This document shows, piece after piece, positions 62,737 to 64,000 of a DNA stretch of 64,000 nucleotides. Positions within the stretch are counted from its first letter, which is position 1; each line of letters begins with the position of its first letter. The position numbers and the translations under genes were made by a program. The notes under the pieces were generated by a model. The model had not been told where the DNA came from. It worked only from the letters and a program-made list of their open reading frames with translations, and did no database searches. The stretch is taken from assembly GCF_012911895.1 (NCBI RefSeq), contig NZ_JAAXCV010000032.1, positions 1 through 64,000 on the forward strand. The letters run 5' to 3'. The stretch comes from Bacillus sp. RO3. Its GTDB lineage: Bacteria > Bacillota > Bacilli > Bacillales > Bacillaceae_B.

Positions 62737-63924
62737 CTACTCCTTCGCCACCTCGATCAGGATAGCATCCCCTTGACCGCCGCCGCTGCAGATGGATGCA
62801 ATGCCGATTCCGCCGCCGCGGCGCTTCAATTCGTATGCCAGTGTTAAGATGATGCGCGCCCCACTTGCTCCGATCGGGTGACCAAGTGCCACGGCGCCGC
62901 CGTTCACGTTGACTTTCTCAGGATCCAACCCTGCGATTTTACCGCTTGTTAACGCCACGGCTGCGAAGGCTTCGTTGATTTCAAACAGATCGATTTCTTC
63001 AAGGGATCTTCCCGTTTTCTTCAGGAGCTCATTGATGACAAGACCCGGAGTTTGCGGGAAGTCCTTAGCTTCAACAGCGATGGCTGTAGACCCTAGGATC
63101 GTGGCTAATGGCTTTTTCCCTTCCTTCACTGCTCTCTCTTCACTCATGAGAACCATGGCAGCTGCCCCATCGTTGACGCCTGGTGCGTTCCCCGCTGTGA
63201 TGGTCCCTTCTGATCCGAAGACCGGACCTAACTTCGACAGGGCTTGAAGGGACGTTTCTTTTCGTGGGGCTTCGTCTTTATGGACGATAACAGGTTCCCC
63301 TTTGCGCTGAGGCACCTCCACCGCGACGATTTCTTCCCCGAGGATGCCTTCGTCTGTCGCTTTCACTGCCCGTTCATGGCTGCGTAATGCCCACTGATCC
63401 TGCTCTTCCCTTGATAGTTCGAATTCCTTCGCGGTTTCATTTCCGTACGTCCCCATGTGAACATTGTTGAAGCTGCACGTCAGTCCGTCATGGACCATGG
63501 AATCTTTCACCTGTGAATCACCCATTTTAAAGCCCCAGCGAGCTTTCGGAAGAATGTAGGGTGCATTGGACATGGATTCCATTCCACCTGCCACGATGAC
63601 TTCGCCGTCTCCTGCCCGGATGATCTGATCAGCCATTGTCACACTGCGCATGCCGGAAGCACATACTTTGTTGATGGTTTCTGTTTTGACATTCCAAGGA
63701 AGTCCTGCATGGCGTGATGCCTGCCGTGAAGGAATCTGTCCCTGTCCTCCCTGCAGGACCGATCCAAGAATCAATTCCTCTACTTCGTCGCCGCTCACCC
63801 CTGCACGTATCAGGGCTTCCTTCACTGCAAAGCCGCCTAATTCAGAAGCTGTAAAACCGCTTAAGCTCCCTCCAAATTTACCGAAAGGTGTTCTCGCTCC
63901 ATCTAAGATAACCGTTTTTCCCAT
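62737..63924 (-). CDS. mmgA: Acetyl-CoA C-acetyltransferase (thiolase, MmgA-like)
   Basis: It cleaves acetoacetyl-CoA to two acetyl-CoA or runs the reverse. The 395-residue protein has the acyl-carrying Cys88 in [10 protein letters not shown], His in [13 protein letters not shown] and the C-terminal Cys in [18 protein letters not shown] precedes the ATG by 10 nt. First gene of the cluster in this window; a cre-like site lies upstream. Confidence 0.95.
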   Translation of the reverse strand: MGKTVILDGARTPFGKFGGSLSGFTASELGGFAVKEALIRAGVSGDEVEELILGSVLQGGQGQIPSRQASRHAGLPWNVKTETINKVCASGMRSVTMADQIIRAGDGEVIVAGGMESMSNAPYILPKARWGFKMGDSQVKDSMVHDGLTCSFNNVHMGTYGNETAKEFELSREEQDQWALRSHERAVKATDEGILGEEIVAVEVPQRKGEPVIVHKDEAPRKETSLQALSKLGPVFGSEGTITAGNAPGVNDGAAAMVLMSEERAVKEGKKPLATILGSTAIAVEAKDFPQTPGLVINELLKKTGRSLEEIDLFEINEAFAAVALTSGKIAGLDPEKVNVNGGAVALGHPIGASGARIILTLAYELKRRGGGIGIASICSGGGQGDAILIEVAKE

Positions 63925-63974
63925 CTCAATCGCTCTCCTTCATATTTGAATGATTTGATTCGACAAAAACACAT

Positions 63975-63988
63975 TGTATACGCTTACA
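63975..63988. promoter_or_regulatory. Candidate CcpA (cre) site upstream of mmgA
   Basis: TGTATACGCTTACA matches TGWAARCGYTWNCW at 13 of 14 positions, about 50 bp before the thiolase ATG. The B. subtilis mmg operon is glucose-repressed, so this fits. The promoter itself may lie beyond the window edge. Confidence 0.55.
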
Positions 63989-64000
63989 AAAAGGTTCAAA

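Overview
The window is a piece of a Gram-positive, endospore-forming Bacillaceae chromosome. It holds spoIIID, spoIIQ, spoIID, spoIIR, spo0F, flagellar genes, SigA/SigF/SigH-like promoters and a gene order close to the Bacillus subtilis fabZ-mbl-spoIIID-spoIIQ-spoIID-murAA-atp-upp-glyA-ywlG-rpiB-ywlE-ywlC-spoIIR-prmC-prfA-tdk-rpmE-rho-glpX-murAB-tal-fbaA-spo0F-ywjG-pyrG-rpoE segment. Several dispersed repeats and an inserted icmF/acyl-CoA module suggest a marine or soil Bacillus-like genus such as Rossellomorea (inference). Nearly all genes lie on the minus strand. No tRNA, rRNA, CRISPR array, prophage or intact insertion sequence was seen.

Layout. 1-1.9 kb: a biofilm-matrix corner with a truncated TapA-like gene, a SinR-like repressor, a class D sortase and SinR-type operators between the divergent genes. 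1.9-7 kb: an acidic lipoprotein, fabZ, an EpuA-like protein, flhP/flhO, mbl, spoIIID. 7.3-12.1 kb: a two-subunit Na+/carboxylate symporter operon with a cNMP/CBS/DUF294 signalling protein and a DnaQ-like exonuclease. 12.4-18.1 kb: spoIIQ, a VanZ-like gene, spoIID, murAA, ywmB, ywzB. 18.2-25.6 kb: the complete atpZIBEFHAGDC operon with a strong promoter. 26-34.6 kb: upp, glyA, ywlG, rpiB, a chemoreceptor, ywlE, mntP, ywlC, ywlB, with a DnaA-box cluster at ywlC-ywlB. 34.7-41.3 kb: spoIIR, prmC, prfA, a YhcN-type lipoprotein, tdk, rpmE, rho. 41.6-47.3 kb: glpX, murAB, tal, fbaA, spo0F and divergent ywjG. 47.4-51.6 kb: a ribose-family ABC importer behind a SAM-I riboswitch. 51.7-54.4 kb: pyrG with a CTP-responsive leader, and rpoE. 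54.6-64 kb: isobutyryl-CoA mutase, TetR, two acyl-CoA dehydrogenases, 3-hydroxybutyryl-CoA dehydrogenase and thiolase. Together these would convert isobutyryl-CoA via butyryl-CoA to acetyl-CoA if a crotonase is supplied from elsewhere.

The points most worth following are: (i) the SAM riboswitch on a sugar-family ABC transporter, a candidate methylthioribose-type importer; (ii) an exact 12-base word, AGGGACGGACCT, present 11 times in the first 37 kb, including inside two terminator-like hairpins and in frame inside two proteins; (iii) a seven-site DnaA-box cluster at ywlC-ywlB; (iv) the TapA-SinR-sortase locus; (v) 125-bp palindromic tandem units and about 20-bp TTTTGAAAATAA arrays lying upstream of spoIID and spoIIR.
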